From Saccoglossus kowalevskii (Eukaryota > Hemichordata > Enteropneusta > Harrimaniidae), in assembly GCF_000003605.2 (NCBI RefSeq), contig NW_003149272.1, positions 241,784-282,737 on the forward strand: DNA of 40,954 nt. Reading direction: 5' to 3'. Below, piece by piece: positions 30,723 to 40,505 of the stretch; within the stretch, counting starts at the first letter, position 1; each line of letters opens with the position of its first letter. Under the pieces are notes generated by a model, which did not search any database, was not told where the DNA came from, and saw nothing but the letters and a program-made list of their open reading frames with translations. The position numbers and the translations under genes were made by a program.

Positions 30723-30905
30723 TTAATACTGATATGTTACATCAAATCGCTGTTTAAGATAAACATCATCAGTGATTGGTGGATACTTGTCATTACCATC
30801 AACACACTTTATAACAAATGAACTATCAGGATGACAGAAAAAAGTTAGAGACTGACGACTTGAGTTTTTCATTTTACTTGTCTCTGGTATCAACACTCTG
30901 TGCAC
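30723..30905 (-). CDS. Dioxygenase terminal exon E with stop codon
   Basis: 183-nt last exon, VHRVLIPETSKMKNSSRQSL to DVYLKQRFDVTYQY, stop TAA at 30725-30723. It carries the distal iron ligand His and the RQS motif. The final ~17 codons and the stop are the first unit of the 83-bp tandem array that continues into the 3' flank. Confidence 0.95.
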   Translation of the reverse strand: MHRVLIPETSKMKNSSRQSLTFFCHPDSSFVIKCVDGNDKYPPITDDVYLKQRFDVTYQY

Positions 30906-33900
30906 CTGTGAAGATAAGAAGAATACAAAAGAGAAATTAGTGAATAATGTAGAATAAATTATGCGTGTTTGTGCATAAACGCCAATATTCAAACTGTAAT
31001 ATGAGGTAATTACAAGGATACTGCAAAGTATGCACGTAGGCAGTACAGCGAGAATACTGACTGACATACAGCAGAGGTTGACGCAACAGCTAACTGTATG
31101 AGTGCATACTTTGCAGTATCCTCGTAGTAACCTTATTATTATTATACATCTTTCACTCCCAGGAATACATCATCGGAATGCCAAAATCCAAAATGTTTAA
31201 AACAAAACAAACCCTGGGGCAGCTATGTTTGTTTTTTTATTATTAGAGGACCCTCATATGTGTAATCGTTCCATATTTGTAATTTGCATTTCCTAATATG
31301 AGGGGGGGTAGCTGGTACAGTTTTACGGGAAATAAAAAGGGCTTTTTACAAGTTTAAATTGAATTTTGCAGTGAATTGTGTGAATTTCCCTTGATTATTC
31401 TTTACGACTTTTTTTATTTCGATGTAAATTCTTGTACATACTGAGAAAAATGACACATTTTTACAGTGTACGAAAACAATATTTGATTGATTATGTTGTG
31501 CGTCTAGCCTGTGATTACAGAATTACGTAATTTATTTTTTCAATTTAAGTTGTACGAACAAAAAAATATTACAATTACGTTGAACGAAAATAACCCTTGC
31601 CCCCCCCCTAATATGGTAGAATGAAAATGCCCAGTGCAATACCGCAAAATTATAGCACGCTGTAACTTATGGCGTTACAGTGACAGATGTATAATAATAT
31701 ACCGGGTATATTACATGTATATTACATACCTATCTTAAGTATATGTCCAAGTGATGAAATTGCTTAAATACTGTAGAATACTTTATTTTCGCTTGGAATT
31801 TATTTTCGCTATTTTCACTGAAGGGATGATTCCGTGAAAAAATAAAATCCAGCGAATATACTTTTTTTTCCCTATATTTCACATTAAACTCATCAAAAAT
31901 CAGTGAAAATAAATTCCATACAAAACGCCCAAAAAGCCTTTTTAGTGAAAATTAATTCCAGCGAAAATAAAGTATTCCACAGTTGTTTTACTATGTCAGC
32001 ATCTTATCCTTGAACCCCAAACAAAGAATCAGAGTTTATCTACATGACACATGCATACGAGGACACACATGGCATGCAGCACGATATTGTGGTGATAAGC
32101 TTGTGTATACTCACTGTGGATACAAGTTTATCAGATGTCCATCTTTGCATAAGATCTCCAATATTCACAACAATACTTCCTGTCATTGGTGTGGCATCCA
32201 CAAAAGTACCATCAATACTTTTGACCTGTAAAAACAGATGCATGTTATAATCATCTACTCCACATGTTAAATTATGGGATGGATAGTGCAAGTAGCTGAA
32301 AAGTGAGAATGACAATAATATACCGGTAGACGAAACATCTCATTGTTAATGACATAGTCCCCATTGGAATTGGGGGAAATGTTATTTATGCCAAAAATAA
32401 AATAATATGCACTAAAACATAATTAATTATTGAGAGTGTATAATTGGCTGGTCTTTGACTTGTATCTCAACATGTTTAATGTTTGTATCAAATTTGAAAA
32501 CTAATAAATCCTGTCCAAGACACCACATTTTCAAAAAAACTGATGCCAGTCAGCAATCTCTGATCTGATTATGGAACAAACTGACATGAACATGTATTCC
32601 TATATGTATGATGTATGTATGTGCCAAATATGAATGCAAATGGTCCATAAGCCTTGGAAATAAAGTAGAATGGTCACAAAGCAAGATGACCACCAGTCAG
32701 CCATCTTTGATCTGATTATAAAAAAAATTGTCATGGACATGGATTCTAACATGTATAGTGTATGTACAAAAACCTGGCAAAAACCTGGCAAAGCTTACAT
32801 AAGATACCACATTTTCAAATAAACAAAATGGCTTCCAAGTGGACATCATAGACGTGTATCCTAACATGTATAATGTATATACCAAATTTGACCAAAAACT
32901 GACAAAGCATGCACAAGATGCAACATTTTCAAAACACAAAACGGCTACCAGTCAGCCATCTTTGATCCAATTGTGAAATGAACCGCCATAGACATGTGTT
33001 CTAACATGTATAATGTATGTACCAAATTTGAAAAAAAATGACAGAGCATGCACAAGATACCACATTTTAAAAAAGCAAAATGGCTGCTATTCACCAATCT
33101 TGGATTAAATCAGTAAACCACTACATGTGCATATGTCCCAGATAAAGTACTAGGCACAAGAATTAATAGATTTGGTGCATAGGATTCTGAAATATGATCC
33201 AGAGGGACGGATGGAAGGACGGCCAGACAGGGACCAAATTTTAAGTCTCTGTTCGAACGAATAATCATTGATAACATGGTTTCACTGTACCAATGATTGG
33301 TAGACCAGACTCAAATTCTATCTGGAGATGAACACCAAGAAAAGGTGGTGATCCCTACCATGGCTGAGTGTGCTACATAGGAGACTCAATTTGGAGACTG
33401 AAGTCACTGGTAAACAATCATAACTTGTATGTGATTAAGAATTTATGTACCTACTTATTAGGTCTATATTCCTGCTTATATGTAATTTATTATTACTATT
33501 CTGCATGATATAAACACCTCTAATCCTTCAATGTCATATTGGATTAATAATATCCTCACCTCTAATCCTCCAATGCCATACTGGATTAATAATATCCTCA
33601 CCTCTAATCATCCAATATCATATTGGATTAATAATATCCTCACCTTTAATCCTTCAATGTCATATTGGATTAATAATATCCTCACTTTTAATCCTTCAAT
33701 GTCATATTGGATTAATAATATCCTCACCTCTAATCCTTCAATGTCATATTGGATTAATAATATCCTCACTTTTAATCCTTCTATGTCATATTGGATTAAT
33801 AATATCCTCACCTCTAATCCTTCAATGTCATATTGGATTAATAATATCCTCACCTTTAATCCTTCTATGTCATATTGGATTAATAATATCCTCACCTCTA

Positions 33901-36900
33901 ATCCTTCAATGTCATATTGGATTAATAATATCCTCACTTTTAATCCTTCAATATCATATTGGATTAATAATATCCTCACCTCTAATCCTCCAATGTCATA
34001 TTGGATTAATAATATCCTCACTTTTAATCCTCCAATGTCATATTGGATTAATAATATCCTCACCTCTAATCCTCCAATGTCATATTGGATTAATAATATC
34101 CTCACCTCTAATCCTCCAATGTCATATTGGATTAATAATATCCTCACTTTTAATCCTTCTATGTCATATTGGATTAATAATATCCTCACCTTTAATCCTT
34201 CAATGTCATATTGGATTAATAATATCCTCACCTCTAATCCTCCAATGTCATATTGGATTAATAATATCCTCACCTCTAATCCTCCAATGTCATATTGGAT
34301 TAATAATATCCTCACTTTTAATCCTTCTATGTCATATTGGATTAATAATATCCTCACCTTTAATCCTTCAATGTCATATTGGATTAATAATATCCTCATC
34401 TTTAATCCTTCAATGTCATATTGGATTAATACTATCCTCACCTCTAATCCTCCAATGCCATACTGGATTAATAATATCCTCACCTCTAATCCTCCAATGC
34501 CATAATGGATTAATAATATCCTCACCTCTAATCATCCAATATCATATCGGATTAATAATATCCTCACCTCTAATCCTCCAATGCCATAATGGATTAATAA
34601 TATCCTCACCTCTAATCCTCTAATGTCATATCGGATTAATAATATCCTCACCTCTAATCATCCAATATCATATCGGATTAATAATATCCTCACCCTTAAT
34701 CCTTCAGTGTCATATTGGATTAATAATATCCTCACCTTTAATCCTTCAATGTCATATCGGATTAATAATATCCTCACCTCTAATCCTCCAATGCCATAAT
34801 GGATTAATAATATCCTCACTTTTAATCCTTCAATGTCATATTGGATTAATAATATCCTCACCTCTAATCGTCCAATGCCATACTGGATTAATAATATCCT
34901 CACCTCTAATCATCCAATGTCATATCGGATTAATAATATCCTCACTTTTAATCCTTCAATGTCATATTGGATTAATAATATCCTCACCTCTAATCCTCCA
35001 ATGCCATACTGGATTAATAATATCCTCACCTCTAATCCTCCAATGTCATATCGAATTAATAATATCCTCACTTTTAATCCTTCAGTGTCATATTGGATTA
35101 ATAATATCCTCACCTTTAATCTTTCAATGTCATATCAGATTAATAATATCCTCACCTCTAATCCCCCCAATGCCATAATGGATTAATAATATTCTCACTT
35201 TTAATCCTTCAATGTCATATTGGATTAATAATATCCTCACCTCTAATCCTCCAATGCCATACTGGATTAATAATATCCTCACCTCTAATCCTCCAATGTC
35301 ATATCGGATTAATAATATCTTCACTTTTAATCTTTCAATGTCATATTGGATTAATAATATCCTCAACTCTAATCCTCCAATGCCATACTGGATTAATAAT
35401 ATCCTCACCTCTAATCCTCCAATGTCATATCGAATTAATAATATCCTCACTTTTAATCCTTCAATGCCATAATGGATTAATAATATCCTCACCTCTAATC
35501 TTCCAATGTCATATTGGACTAAAAATATTTTCACCTCTAATCTTTCAATGTCATATTGGATTAATAATATCCTCACCTCTAATCTTCCAATGTCATATTG
35601 GATTAATAATATTCTTACCTGTAGTCCTCCTACGTCATCTTGGAATAGTAATGTAATTGATCCATAATCTGAATGCTCTCCACATCGTATCTGATTAGGT
35701 TTAATTTCATCATTGGGTATGGGTGGGTACCAAAGTGATCTAATTAGTGTACCATTGACTTGACTGCCAATACCAGCATGTGCTTTGACAAACAGTAATG
35801 GATCCTTATTAAAAAACAAACAAAAAACAATAAATACATAGTGAGCTACAAAAAATCCACATATTGATGTTAATATTGTTATTGTTAAATATATAAAAGC
35901 GAAAATAGCTGTAACTATCGATCTTTTTTTTTTTTTGATTTTCATTTTTAATAAAACATTTTCGATGTCATTAGTGCTAATTTGTAACAATATTTCAATA
36001 TAGTTCTATTCTATTCTATTCTATTCTATTCATTTTGAAACATATACACGGGTGGCCAAAACTTATAATAATATAAGGTTATTATGAGGATACCTCAAAG
36101 TATGCATGAAGACAGTACAGCTGTAGTAACGATTGACACGCAGCGGAAGTCAATGTGAAAGTGTACTGTTTTCATGCATATTTTGCGGTATCCTTGTAAT
36201 AATCTAATTATTATAGAAATTTTCCTTCGAAGGATACATCATAGGAATGCCGAAATCCAAAAAGTTTAGAACAGAACCAGCTTTGTGTGGAGTCCGGTCA
36301 AACTCTGGTGGCAGCCAATTTTTAATATGGTAGAATGAAAATACCACGTAAAATACTCCAAAAATACTGCGAAATTACGGCATGCTGCCACTTATGGCAT
36401 TATGGTGACAGGTGTATAATAGTCTTTATATTCAATTCATCCAATCAGCAACAGAATACACTTGTCTTTGAGAAGTTTCATGTCAATGAGCTGACGTAAG
36501 TAGACAAATATACAAGATGAGGGGATTGTGACTTACTTCAATTTCTAATCCTCTTGCCATAATTTCCAACATTCGGTTACTCAACTCTTTACATTTACCA
36601 AATAAAGCCATCACCGATTCCGAGAACTCTGGCAACTCTTTCTTTAGCAACAACTAAAATACAACACAAGATGAGATAAGTAAACTGAGTCTACATTTGT
36701 ATGTATATTTAACTCAGTCACAGTGCCTTGAAAACTTTTTATCTGAGCAATTCTCTACCCACTATTTAGATTTGCTAGTGTCAAAAATAGTGTCATTTTT
36801 CATTGCTTTAGTATAACTATATGTTATATATACTATTGTTTACTAACATTTTTTGAGTGATCAACAACAATCCAACATTATTATTATTATAAGTACTTAC

Positions 36901-36964
36901 AGTGCATTTCTGGGGTAAATAATTAAAAAGTTCTTTGTAATCCCCAGGTCTATCAGGATTCAGT
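30723..36964 (-). CDS. 2OG-Fe(II) dioxygenase, isopenicillin-N-synthase-like (C-terminal five exons)
   Basis: Non-haem iron enzyme family that uses 2-oxoglutarate and O2 to oxidise small molecules; the substrate cannot be told from sequence. Five exons on the minus strand join in frame: 36964-36901, 36653-36537, 35804-35619, 32225-32115 and 30905-30723, giving 219 residues plus stop. LNPDRPGDYKE starts the visible part. GEHSDYGSITLLFQDDVGGL contains the Fe-binding HxD (His 35675-35673, Asp 35669-35667). GSIVVNIGDLMQRWTSDKLV leads to the distal Fe ligand His (30902-30900, VHRVLIPET), and SSRQS supplies the 2OG-binding RxS. The protein ends DVYLKQRFDVTYQY. The family is usually 320-350 aa, so about 100 N-terminal residues are missing; no exon for them was found up to 40954. 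The gene looks functional but is flanked and interrupted by tandem arrays built from its own exon edges. Confidence 0.94.
30999..31700. mobile_element. Long-hairpin MITE, family E, copy 3, interrupted by another element
   Basis: Left hairpin 31001-31140 (ATGAGGTAATTACAAGGATA ... TGCAGTATCCTCGTAGTAAC), then the family tail ending GTGACAGATGTATAATAATA. The tail is split by a separate element at 31301-31608, which accounts for the extra length over the copy at 14818-15225. Lies in the intron between dioxygenase exons D and E. Confidence 0.85.
31301..31608. mobile_element. hAT-like nonautonomous element F1, nested in family E
   Basis: Insert with G-rich start AGGGGGGGTAGCTGGTACAG and C-rich end CCCTTGCCCCCCC, flanked by TAATATG at 31294-31300 and 31609-31615 (8 bp, CTAATATG, if one more base is taken). 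The uninterrupted sequence is seen in family E copies. A second, inverted copy is at 27622-27966. The 7-8 bp target duplication suggests hAT type; no transposase present. Confidence 0.8.
31769..31983. mobile_element. Foldback MITE, family B, copy 4
   Basis: Ends TACTGTAGAATACTTTATTT and AAATAAAGTATTCCACAGT. Full-length relative of copy 1, in the intron between dioxygenase exons D and E. Confidence 0.9.
32115..32225 (-). CDS. Dioxygenase exon D
   Basis: 111-nt phase-0 exon coding VKSIDGTFVDATPMTGSIVV then NIGDLMQRWTSDKLVST, the conserved NIGDxxxxWxNxxxxST part of the jelly roll. Acceptor TTTACAG, donor GTGAGT. Confidence 0.95.
32450..33120. repeat. Degenerate ~125-bp tandem repeat in the exon C-D intron
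   Basis: Four to five loose copies of a unit containing CAAGATACCACATTTTCAAA, AAATGGCTNCCAGTCAGCCA, CATGGACATGTATTCTAACA and TGTATAATGTATGTACCAAA. The left copies carry gaps and substitutions. No coding potential seen. Confidence 0.8.
33514..35640. repeat. 42-bp tandem array derived from an exon end and its splice donor
   Basis: About 50 head-to-tail 42-bp units inside the intron between exons C and D. On the plus strand each reads CTCACCTCTAATCCTCCAAT, then GTCATATTGGATTAATAATATC. On the minus (gene) strand each contains GAG or AAG followed by GTGAGGAT, a good 5' splice site. Hand alignment of a unit to the exon C end plus intron start (35654-35614) gives 31 of 41 matches. Because 42 is divisible by 3, long open frames run on both strands (14-residue unit VRILLIQYDIGGLE in the sense frame). 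Units form higher-order patterns: dimers near 33650-33960, a four-unit pattern near 34050-34380, trimers near 34800-35470. Confidence 0.97.
35619..35804 (-). CDS. Dioxygenase exon C (iron-binding HxD)
   Basis: 186-nt phase-0 exon of 62 codons, starting DPLLFVKAHAG and ending TLLFQDDVGGLQ at donor GTAAGA (35618-35613). It contains the HSD iron-binding motif. Its last ~36 bases plus the donor are the template-like sequence of the 42-bp array that starts directly downstream. The core phrase LLFQDDVGGLQ is conserved in the family, so the exon, not the array, is ancestral. Confidence 0.96.
35998..36031. repeat. (TTCTA)n microsatellite
   Basis: About six copies of a TTCTA pentanucleotide, beside the family E MITE at 36066. 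Confidence 0.95.
36066..36422. mobile_element. Long-hairpin MITE, family E, copy 4 (dioxygenase intron)
   Basis: Begins AAGGTTATTATGAGGATACC and contains a large internal inverted repeat (CTCAAAGTATGCATGAAGAC against CATGCATATTTTGCGGTATC). The shared tail is AAGGATACATCATAGGAATG ... GGTGACAGGTGTATAATA. Same layout as the copies at 14818, 31000 and 13129. A (TTCTA)n microsatellite sits just left at 36003-36030. Confidence 0.85.
36537..36653 (-). CDS. Dioxygenase exon B
   Basis: 117-nt phase-0 exon of 39 codons, LLLKKELPEFSESVMALFGK then CKELSNRMLEIMARGLEIE: the helical segment (family pattern LxxxLxxxMAxGLxL) that packs against the jelly-roll core. Acceptor TTTTAG, donor GTAAGT. Confidence 0.92.
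36901..36964 (-). CDS. Dioxygenase exon A (first visible)
   Basis: 64-nt exon coding LNPDRPGDYKELFNYLPQKC plus T. LNPDRPGDxKE is a hallmark of this oxygenase group. Acceptor TTTTTTTCAG; enters with two bases of a codon from an unseen upstream exon. Donor GTAAGT. Confidence 0.92.
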
Positions 36965-37022
36965 CTGAAAAAAAAAAACAATGTTATTTTTGAAAGTTTC
37001 ACTTTCAACAAAATAAGCACTC

Positions 37023-37284
37023 AGGTAATGTTTCCAGTAGCAATGCATTGTGGGTATGGTTATGGTAATGTTTCCAGTGACAATGCATCATGGGTATGGT
37101 TATGGTAATGTTTCCAGTAACAATGCTTTGTGGGTATGGTTTCATAATGTTTCCAGTGACAATGCATCATGGGTATGGTAATGTTTCCAGTGACAATGCA
37201 TTGTGGGTATGGTTTCATAATGTTTCCAGTGACAATGCATCATGGGTATGGTAATGTTTCCAGTGACAATGCATTGTGGGTATC
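37023..37284. repeat. Short tandem array upstream of dioxygenase exon A
   Basis: Seven units of about 33-44 bp with core GTAATGTTTCCAGTGACAAT then GCATTGTGGGTATGG, alternating GCATTGTGGG and GCATCATGGG. It lies about 60 bases 5' of exon A on the gene strand. No similarity to exon A was seen. Confidence 0.93.
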
Positions 37285-37433
37285 CTAAATGTTCAAAACA
37301 TAAGTCCTTTTGTTTTTGTACTGCATCAGAACAGGAACAAAAAAATGGGGCAAGTTTGTTTTAGCTCACCTAGGCAAAATTATGCATGTGAATTGCTCAC
37401 CTTTAAAGGAAGATGTACAATATGCAAATAATC

Positions 37434-37812
37434 TACTGTAAAATACTTAATTTTCACTGGAATTATTGTAAAATCTGTATTAGAAGCTGCAGCTTCTATT
37501 AAAATGGTACAATGCAACTGAGGGGATGCGGCTTCTATTAGAGGATCTACACATATGAGAAATGGTGAATTTTTTGGTCTCAATTGTTCAAAAAAAATGT
37601 GTGCGACTTATATTAGAGATGCGGCTTCTACCGTTAATACAGATTTTACGGTAATTTTCACTGAAAAGACTTTTCGACTGATTTTTGATGAGTAGAATGT
37701 AAAATATAGGAAAAAAAAGTATATTCTCTGGATTTTATTTTTCACTTAATAATTACTTCAGCGAAAATAGCGAAAAATTAATTCCAAGCGAAAATAAAGT
37801 ATTTCACAGTAT
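37434..37812. mobile_element. Foldback MITE, family B, copy 5, carrying a nested element
   Basis: Ends TACTGTAAAATACTTAATTT and AAATAAAGTATTTCACAGTA. The left arm is split by the separate element at 37466-37651. Confidence 0.88.
37466..37651. mobile_element. TA-flanked MITE nested in family B copy 5
   Basis: 186-bp insert with inverted ends TTGTAAAATCTGTATTA and TAATACAGATTTTACGG, flanked by TA on both sides (37464-37465, 37652-37653), as for mariner-like elements. The interior repeats GCGGCTTCTATTAGA and variants. Confidence 0.82.
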
Positions 37813-40216
37813 CACAATCTAGTGACAATCAATGTCAAAATTTAAACTGGGGTATATTTTGCATTTCACTGATATGCATTGTGTTATCAGTTGACATTTG
37901 ATTTGACAAATTCAACAACTCACAAGGTGTACTCAAGGCTGTCCTTTAAATGAACTTTAATCAACATTATAACAATAGACCTTCTGGGTTAATTTGTATT
38001 GTGATCAACAGTGAACAGGAGCACAGCGCCCTCAAGCCATGGCCATGCGCCCCCTTACCCTAAGGAACAGATTCTCTGGGAACCATAAAATTCTGATTGA
38101 CAAGGGATCACATGTTGCCACAGTCTTCAACTGTGATATGTCTAATAGTAATTTTGGCCCCAAGGAAGCCATAGAATGCTCAATTTTAACTTAGAATTAT
38201 CAAAAACTCCACACCCTGGTAGGAAGAACCCTATCTCCCCGCTTTGTGGCGCCGCTGAATTCCAGTCCTCCCTCATGCAGTTTTTTCTAGAAAAAATTCC
38301 TGTACTATGGTCGTGTCTTTTCTTGTTGATTTAGCACAGCACTGGTGCAGTGATATGTCTTCAGCTATATTAGAGTTAGATAAATATTTAACCTCTTTGA
38401 TTGCCAAAGATAATTTTTATCACCTTTGACAAATATAACCAATATGGTTTCATGTTTGTTTGTTTTTTACATTTTGATCAAAACCTATAGTCAATAGAAA
38501 AATAGGTTCATCAGCTCCAAAATTATTTATAGAAAAATAAATAAAAATAGGCAAAATATTGCAACATAGTTTTAGCATGAGAAAAGGGTTACCAACAAAC
38601 TAACAATGTGTCAATATAACATAACTCACTGTTCACGCCAAAATGTTTTTCTGTAATTCTTTGGTAATTTTTGATGGAATAACAATTTCCTATTTACTGA
38701 CAGTATTAACAAAAAGTTTTAAAATAAATTTGAGAAAAAAAAAATGTGCTAGTTTATTTATGATAGCTGAACAATGATTTTTCCATTTAAATTATCCTAC
38801 AACATCTGAGCTCTAGTGATACATTCACGCGTTCATTTATAATCGCTATATACTGATTCAAAGGTAGGCAAATAAACTGTGGTTGTTGATCAGAAGAGTG
38901 GTAAAAACTTCATGTCAGATGGGGTGTGGGTTGGAATCCCAAAAAGAGTTTACAACTTTAAAGCGGGAGGGTCGTCACCTGCACACGTGCGAGAATTGAG
39001 TCCCAAGCGACGATAACAACACACGCTAAAAATGCAAAGGTTCATGGGTAGATGCTTGTTTGTAAACAATGACACGCTATGGCCATGTGACGCATTCGCA
39101 GGTGACGATTGCCCCGCTTTAAGCTATTCATCTTGCGGCTATTTTGACAGACGACAGTCTTGACAAACCCCACAAAGCTTCTTTATACCAATATCATTAT
39201 TGGATTAGAAGCTCAGAAGCAGTACATGTTAACATATTTTCAGGGTTTGAATGAATCATGCCAAAACAGGCAGTAACATTCAGGATTAACATGCCACATG
39301 CATAATTGAACCATAATGTCATAGCAACATGTGACTCACAAAACTGATAATATAATTAACATTAATGTAGAATATTTACGTAATATTATGGTAATCACTG
39401 TGAGAAATATGTGAAAGAGGCGGATCCAACGTCTAGCACAAAAATCAAATGATATATCTTTCCAAGTGATTGAAATATGGCATTAAAATATTCTTATTTC
39501 ATCAAAATCAACCATTATCAAATGTCCAGGAATATTGCCACACTGGTCGGCCCGGACCGGCACTCAAAATTAGTGCCCACCACGGAAACGCTTCCGATCA
39601 TGACTATTGTCCGATTGTTATTATAATTACATACTGACCGACACGCTTCCTGTCAGTCATGGATTATATAATTTGTATACAATGGACCTAGTCGCCCGAT
39701 GAGGTAGCGGCTTATTAACAATACTAGTCAATGTTGTTAAATTAGCACCTCTTTGTTTGTAAGTAAATACTTTCTGACAATAGACACATTTAAATTGAAA
39801 GCTAAAATTCTTTCAAAATCAATTCCACCCTGATATACATGTAACATGGTCAAAGTGGAGTTCACGATCAGGTTACGTTATTCAAGAAAAAATCAACACA
39901 TCAAAATATTTTTGCGATTGTCAAATCCCATGCAATGTTTTGACGGTCACTTTGACGCTATGACCTTTGTTTATCCTCTTTTTACATTTAGATTTTATGC
40001 ATAATGTGGGATCTCACAGTAAACAGAAAAATGTCTTATTGTCACTGGGATTTGTTTTCGATGGCATGTTGCATGTAATTCACTTTCACTATTACAGTTT
40101 TTTAATGATCTAATCATTCACAGCAAAAGGCCCTTAAAATGAAATTGTTACTTCTACCACAAACAAATTATAAATACATACTGTATCACTTTAAAACAAT
40201 TCCTAATTAAAACAGT
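37813..40216. other. Region upstream of dioxygenase exon A, no exons found
   Basis: Expected to hold, or lead to, the missing N-terminal exons. I looked on the minus strand for the usual iron-oxygenase N-terminal phrases and found none. Apart from the family A MITE at 38958-39122 and the dispersed-repeat fragment at about 39840-40040, nothing is assignable. Confidence 0.5.
38958..39122. mobile_element. TTAA MITE, family A, copy 4
   Basis: TTAA at 38958-38961 and 39119-39122; ends AGCGGGAGGGTCGTCACCTG and CAGGTGACGATTGCCCCGC. Full length, 165 bp. Confidence 0.9.
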
Positions 40217-40458
40217 TGAATGAATGAATGAATGAATGAATGAATGAATGAATGAATGAATGAATGAATGAATGAATGAATAAATAAAACAAATAAATTA
40301 ATAAATGAACCAATGAATGAATGAATAAAATAAATGAATGAGCAAATAAATAAATAAATAGATAAATAAATAAATAAATAAATAAATAAATGAAAGAATG
40401 AATGAATGAATAAATGAATAAGTAAATAAACAAATAAATAAATAAATAAATGAATGAG

Positions 40459-40505
<47 letters not shown>

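Larger units (their letters stand above)
28745..30769. repeat. 83-bp tandem array derived from the dioxygenase stop-codon region
   Basis: About twenty units of ~83 bp (plus-strand core TTAATACTGATAGGTTACAT, then CATTCATTGGTTGATCTCATTGA in most units). The first unit is the end of the coding sequence itself (30723-30769). The next three copies (TGATATGTTACATC at 30481, 30564, 30647 against 30730 in the gene) are spaced exactly 83 bp and are nearly identical. Units further out are more diverged, and two MITEs (28889-29165, 29322-29448) interrupt them. The 3'UTR must start inside the array, so it would contain copies of the gene's own C-terminal coding sequence in antisense-free orientation. Confidence 0.93.

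Noticed and set aside
33531-34505. 324-codon plus-strand open frame of MSYWINNILTSNPP repeats
   Set aside because: It is the antisense of a 42-bp intronic tandem array; it has no unique sequence, start context or splice structure.
33608-34525. 305-codon minus-strand open frame of VRILLIQYDIGGLE repeats as a separate gene
   Set aside because: It lies inside the intron between exons at 35619 and 32225 and consists only of array units derived from the exon end.
33514-35640. CRISPR-like regular array
   Set aside because: Units are directly adjacent with no unique spacers, and the sequence is eukaryotic intron.
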